NCBI GenBank assembly: GCA_025266875.1
Contig: JALLLT010000043.1
Coordinates: 124,001-188,000 of the forward strand
Length of the DNA stretch: 64,000 bases
Source of the DNA: Fennellomyces sp. T-0311
Taxonomy: Eukaryota > Mucoromycota > Mucoromycetes > Mucorales > Lichtheimiaceae
Direction: 5' to 3'
Shown here: positions 59,355 to 64,000 of the stretch, one piece after another
Layout of the letters: every line of letters starts with the position of its first letter
How positions within the stretch are numbered: position 1 is the first letter of the stretch
Notes under the pieces: model-generated
What the model saw: the letters and a program-made list of their open reading frames with translations, nothing else
Database searches by the model: none
Told to the model about the DNA's origin: nothing
Made by a program: the position numbers and the translations under genes

Positions 59355-59370
59355 AGGGTGGCGCCACCCT
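59355..59370. promoter_or_regulatory. 16-bp perfect GC-rich palindrome
   Basis: AGGGTGGCGCCACCCT is its own reverse complement. Its core (GGCGCCACCC) occurs again near 58348. It lies just before the CCCAGCCCCGCA cluster. It could be a dimeric transcription-factor site, but function is unproven. Confidence 0.35.
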
Positions 59371-59479
59371 TCGTCTCTTCGATGCAAACCTAGTAAGCTG
59401 CTTCTCCCTATTCTTGTATCCTTCGTATCCGAGCCCTTTCCTTCAACAATTTACAACGGATAAAGAAGTCCATTGGATC

Positions 59480-59703
59480 CCCAGCCCCGCAGCATCGACT
59501 GCCCAGCCCCGCAGCAACTGAATACCCAGCCCCGCAGTACTTGGACGACCTACCCATGTAGGAATCCAAAGCCCAGCCCCGCAAGTTCATAGAACCCGCC
59601 CTGTAACTAAAGAAAACACTACCCCCACCCGCCATGGCCACCCAAGCCCCGCCCTGTAATACCCCGAATACCGCCCTGTAGCCGTCGAGATCGCCGCCCT
59701 GTA
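59480..59703 (+). repeat. cluster of eight GC-rich 10-12 bp motifs
   Basis: Four copies of CCCAGCCCCGCA (59480, 59502, 59525, 59572) are followed by four copies of CCGCCCTGTA (59596, 59649, 59671, 59694), mostly 22-23 bp apart (or about 47-53 bp, roughly twice that). The two words align with C-to-T differences (CCGCA versus CCTGTA), so they look like one motif family. In one minus-strand frame the repeats encode CGAG, AAGLG and LQGG words, but the frame has no other support. Confidence 0.7.
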
Positions 59704-60880
59704 GGTTCCGCAAGACTTGACAAAGTGTGCTCTCTACCCTACCAATTTACAATGACAGTGTACAAAATGCGTAAAACTAAGCTACCGAAAGCAAGAACAG
59801 CACCAAAAGGCACCGTATCCATGGACAATTTACAACAAATGAAATGGGGAGCAGCAGACTTACCGTTCGAATGCGCGAAGAGAGTCGCAGAAAAAGAAAA
59901 GGCGCAGCACGGGCTTTTATACTTTCCGATTCTTTCCGATTTTTCCCGCTCCCCCCCTCAACTGCTGCTTACTGCCAACGGCAAGCCCACATTCACCCAT
60001 TAGACCACTTTATCGTTACCATGGCAAATACTATTTCCCAGTCGTTTATTCAATCAAATTTGTATACGAAAATGTTTTTTCACGCTATGATGACGAAGCT
60101 AGTACATACATCGAAAGTGCCAAGGGCTATTGCACAGAAGGATAGTCTCGGAGCTTCATACCCATTTAGCTCAAAAGCCGCTCTGCGCTACGGCTCATAT
60201 GGTGCTCTTAAGCTGCTATACAGCCAGGTAGTTAGGATGAAAGAAGTGTGTACCTTGATGGGGTGGATCTTGTGACCAGCCATACGCGGTGCTCATTATC
60301 TAGTTTGATCACTTTAAGCAGAAAAAACTACTGATCCTCCAAACAAAACGATCACTTGGCAATCAACCTGCGCATGATATGAACATGTGGATACCGCAAT
60401 TACCGATTACTATGCCACGATTAACAGTTTCCTGCTAACATCAACCCTTCCAAAGCCAAAGTACTCGGCGCGCGTGCTACTGTGTACGCCACGAGGGGCC
60501 GGTTGAGCAAGGCAATTAAAGCAGCGGAAAAATTGAAAAAATGTACACATCATTGGCATCATCTGGGTACGTGCGCAGTGATGATACTCTTGCATTTCAG
60601 GGGCAACATACGATACAGGTCTATGTCCAAGGTAATGGAAACAGTTCCCTTAAACGACGAACAGTACACGTCTTTAACAGAATGCAAAGGGATATCTGAT
60701 GCCCAACGGAAGAAACGCGTTGATATTATTGCATCGATGTCGCACCGATTGCAGCCTATGTCCAATTCTCGCCATAACACTCGTATTCTCCTTGGAAACA
60801 AACCCTCCATGGGCTTCTTTAATGACAACAAGATATTATGAATAAACATATACAAAAGGGGTATACAAGACGCAGCTAAA
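59704..60880. other. no supported gene
   Basis: A plus-strand frame from 59752 (84 codons) has plausible basic N-terminal sequence but no family match. Other open stretches look random. Confidence 0.4.
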
Positions 60881-62176
60881 CTATGAACTCTTTGATGCAG
60901 TTTGGGTCTTTTCACCATTGGGTATAACTGTGCTAACATCCGTTTGTCTCGTTTCCCGGGAGCGACGTCTTTCGTCCTTCGATACATTGATAATCAGGTG
61001 CTCCAAGAATTTATAAACGTTAGGTTTTCGATGATACCACTCTCCCGCCTCGGCGCCAATGACGATATGGTAATTGGCATAATCGAGCGGTTGCACAAAC
61101 AATAAAAATTCCTTGATGCGCGCCTTTCCGGGAAAGTCAACGTCCCTTAACGTGTCCCGAGATAATTGCCCAACGCGCCACATGACCATATAACGTTGAT
61201 ACAGGAAAGAAATTGCTCTCCTCGCAAAATCGACACGATCCACCAGCTTATGCTTTTCCGATTTCTGGTCATCCTTGAGTTGTCTCGATTCTTTTCGCAA
61301 TCGGGCCCATTCATCCGCACGTGCCTCAATCCCTTTCCGATCACTGCGAGGAATATCTTCGTACCATTGGATCACAGACAAAAAGTTCTCTTGCATTTCG
61401 GCAGAACTAAAATCGGCCATCAAGATCATGATCATTTTCGCCACTTCCATCCTTGCTTCATCCGACATAATGTGAGCCGTTGGAGTATGCACCGGCGTTC
61501 GTTCGAAAGGAAATCCATGCTCGCGGGTCAAGGTGATGAAACCGTAGATCGTGACGACCGGGCGTCCGTTTTCTTTCAACAATACCTCCTTGTTATACTT
61601 GAGGTCAATGTTGGCTCCTTGTCCATAAAGCATCGAGTACGCTTCGGAAAACTGGCTCCAGTCCGCGGTAACGGCTTGTCCAATTTGCTTTGTCCAGAAA
61701 TCATACGCCTCGACCGATAGATCATCCTTGAATTGATCGGCTGGAGGGGCACTTTGTTTCAACAGATCGAGCTGGCTGCGAATATACTGAGACTCGGTAT
61801 TGAATTTTTGCCTATAGTTCTTGGCCAGTGAAATGTGGACGACCAACCATTTGACATTCTTCTTGAAAGAGCGTTTCCCATGGTGTTGGTCAATGAATTC
61901 TTGGAGATGGGTTTCGGCTTGAGTAATGGACCGGATGATATTCTTGATAATGGCATACTCCCCTTGATGCGCGGTCTTGTCTTTGAAACTACTCCTGATG
62001 TACTTGACTAAATCTTGATGAAACTGATCATCAGCCTCCAGAATGGGCTCCAGGATATAAATCACTTGTCGACAGTCTCGTTCGAATCCATAGGCCTCCG
62101 GAATAATGGGTCTCCATTCATTACTGGCTTCTTTCAGCTGCGTGATTATATCATTGTAACCGAAGCGGGAGCCGCA
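60881..62176 (-). pseudogene. second copy of the 2190-3560 family, start codon missing
   Basis: An open minus-strand frame of about 430 codons matches the protein at 2190-3560 along its length. Shared blocks include NDIITQL (YEIISQT in the other), AYGFERDCRQ, FWTKQIGQAVTADWSQFSEAYSMLYG, EHGFPFERTP, MEVAKMIMILMADFSS, LYQRYMVMWRVGQLSRDTLRDVDFPGKARIKEF and WYHRKPNVYKFLEHL. The proline-rich linker of the other copy is absent. No in-frame ATG exists near the expected start: the nearest (62177) is out of frame and a stop lies just upstream. An unseen 5' exon, a one-base frameshift or 5' truncation at the junction with the neighbouring relic are all possible. The rest of the frame is intact, which argues for recent loss or a hidden exon. 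Confidence 0.65.
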
Positions 62177-62189
62177 TTATTTTTTTTTC

Positions 62190-62735
62190 TTTTCTAGTGC
62201 TGCGAGCCTTCCTTTTGACCTTTCGCTCCTTCTTCTTCAGATCCGGTCTCATCTACCTTTTTGGGATTGCTCCTGTTGGCATCTCGTTATTACCCGCCCG
62301 CTTATGAAGGATTCTTGTTTTGACACTTTGTGCTGTTCGCACGATTATATTCTGAAGTTCATATTCATGCGGGTCATGAATCAGATCCATACGGTGGTTG
62401 GATGCAAAGCAATCTATTCTACTTACTTTAGTCTGCAAAACCTCCTCAACGATGGCTGGCAATTGGCCGAGTTGCGAATGTTTTGTGATCAAATCGGCAT
62501 CCTGCAATTCAAGCAACTCGTAGATACTGTTATGGGAAAGTTTCATTTGGTACGTTCGTACACATGGTTTTTTTTTACGGAAAAAATGAGCATAGATCGA
62601 TAAACGGATCCACCCAGTCTATGAAATTTACCTTCGACATGAATACCGCAAACAGCAGGATCTGAAACATGGGCTTTGACAAGCACATCCAACATAATTT
62701 TAAGCTCGCAAGCAGGTTGAACGTCCGGTTCTGCA
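62190..62735 (-). pseudogene. relic related to the 16883-18544 protein family (tentative)
   Basis: Minus-strand words in order: AEPDVQPACELKIMLDVLVKA then DPAVCGIHVEG (about 62640-62725), TYQMKLSHNSIYELLEL (about 62510-62560), LITKHSQLGQLPAIVEEVLQTK, a good GTAAGT...TTCAG intron (about 75 nt), then NIIVRTAQSVKTRILHK, and finally a short frame ending VDETGSEEEGAKGQKEGSQH. The middle pieces are in different frames and no splice fits between them, so the gene is broken. The helix-strand-strand-helix order resembles the segment after the catalytic Lys in the protein at 16883-18544. It ends about 20 nt from the copy at 60881-62176. Confidence 0.4.
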
Positions 62736-63403
62736 CTTTTACCGAGTACATAAAGTCAGGCAAAAGCCTGTCCCCGCTCGAACCGTTGATTTCGGCGGCA
62801 TCGGTACTTGTATGTTCTCGTCACTCGTGTACAATTTAAGATCCTGTACGTTGTTGGCAACCAAGGGCAGTACGAGGGTGGCTGGCGAGGTGAAAGGTGT
62901 CTATCAATGATTGCTGTTCTCCACAGCTCAGGGCATTGTTGTAATAGAATATATCGCCAGCGTTTCGAAACAGTCGTGCAGTTGATCAGCACCATGTCCT
63001 TCTCCAATCGAACGAAGATATTGACCACGATTTCAGCAGGTAACTTTTCCATAAAGTCAATCCTTGGGCCAAGTATTTTTTTTATCATGGCCAGTCGGTC
63101 GTATAGCAGTGCTTGTTCGGTGGGTGGCACAGAACGCAATCCGGACTTGAGAATTTCCATGGCTGTGAGCACTGCCCCTTGCATAACATAGATATCACAT
63201 GCGGTGACATAGTCTGCTGCCGATGTCGGATGGTTTTCGATCGCATACATCGGGTCCTGTATGGCGCTTTTTTGCTCTTCGTCAAGGATATTAGTATGCA
63301 TATTATACATAGGAGCACTGCTAGTACCAATACTTGTCGATTGTGCCATTGCGCCATTGTCGTTTGATTCAGCATTGGTGCATTGTCTAACACTCTCGCT
63401 CAT
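62736..63403 (-). pseudogene. F-box protein with TPR-like N-terminus, frameshifted
   Basis: Starts with ATG at 63403. Residues about 50-95 form two TPR-like helices (ASAADYVTACDIYVMQGAVLTAMEIL-type). The F-box follows (MEKLPAEIVVNIFVRLEKDMVLINCTTVSKRWRYILLQQCPELWRT), which would bind Skp1 in an SCF ubiquitin ligase. Soon after, near 62895, the sense frame is lost: the continuation FTSPATLVLPLVANNVQDLKLYTSDENIQV is in the next frame. A further stop follows, and the LRR substrate-binding part is missing. This is the best preserved N-terminal half of the F-box/LRR family whose C-terminal relics lie at 3956, 13842 and perhaps 36255. Confidence 0.7.
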
Positions 63404-64000
63404 CTCGCTAATGACCGTGCCAATTGTTTTTCGGAGGAATCACCGATCAGTTTGTTGATGCTTCTCGTAATGGCTACTTTTAGTCATTGCTCGTGGAACG
63501 AGTAAAAACAGATTTCAAGCCAACTGTGAAATTATTACGTAAACGCACAGGTGCCTCGGGTGGTACTCTACAAAATCCTTGTTCACAAACGAAGGCATAT
63601 ATTGTATAGCAAACATGGTACTATATCGATGTAAAGTTGGAGCACGTACCATGTATATTGCTACAGTGAGCTTCTGCATCCATTGACATCGGACTCATAA
63701 ATTAGTTTGTAAGAGCTTGATTCCCAAGCAAGTGACAAATCCGTGGTCATAATGAATTGTACACTGTGCTGCACATTTGTCCTTCTGACCCAAGTTGTTG
63801 GATTTGGATGAAATGATTGATGCACGATGATCGTAACGTCCAAAATGTTTTCTTTGAGGACGCACGGCCGATAATCGTCTTTTATAAGTATCGTACTCCT
63901 CTATTTGCTTCTCCTATGTATAACCCGATTATCATCCTCTTACAATCCTACGCATCCTATCCTCGTACACTTTGTGCTCCCAACACCTGCAAAGCCTCAT
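63404..64000. other. no gene seen
   Basis: No supported coding signal to the end of the window. Minus-strand promoter elements of the F-box relic would lie here. Confidence 0.45.

Noticed and set aside
59408..59713. Gly-rich protein from the CCCAGCCCCGCA cluster
   Set aside because: The frame follows from the short repeats; no start context, domain or flanking exons support it.

Overview
This is nuclear DNA of a filamentous fungus, most likely an early-diverging one (Mucoromycota, perhaps Mucorales). Coding sequence is split by many short introns (about 50-80 nt). The gene set is eukaryotic: U1 snRNP C, lunapark, ING/PHD protein, tropomyosin, mitochondrial carrier, a fused two-halved phosphofructokinase, and a very large group X-type hybrid histidine kinase. 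F-box proteins with a TPR-like N-terminus, a TnpB/Fanzor-like relic and several lineage-specific unknown families also fit. The species cannot be named from the sequence alone.

Layout. Positions 1-19000 are gene-poor: an unknown helical protein (2190-3560), eroded F-box/LRR and TnpB-like relics, a 26-copy 49-50 bp minisatellite (15153-16406), and an unknown protein with a PD-(D/E)XK-like signature (16883-18544). Positions 19010-48152 form a compact housekeeping block: hybrid histidine kinase (22 exons, 2275 codons excluding the stop), U1-C, lunapark, CTR copper transporter, MFS exporter, a tiny metallothionein, a long relic-bearing gap, an ornithine-type mitochondrial carrier, phosphofructokinase, ING protein and tropomyosin. 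Positions 48750-64000 are transposon-rich: an IS630/Tc1-like element, and a second DNA element of 2687 bp with 33-bp inverted repeats and a 3-bp target duplication that sits inside one of two tandem metallo-hydrolase paralogs. Then come a HET-domain gene, a GC-rich motif cluster, a second copy of the 2190-3560 family lacking a usable start, and a broken F-box gene.

Links between genes. The copper importer (31776-32418) and the metallothionein (35131-35256) are 2.7 kb apart and suggest a copper-handling neighbourhood. U1-C, lunapark and CTR each have a first intron that is best explained by a GC-AG splice pair, and U1-C is itself the protein that recognises 5' splice sites. Exon models were assembled by eye. 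They were accepted where splice sites, reading frame and family motifs all agreed and total length was divisible by three. 5' and 3' UTRs were not determined.
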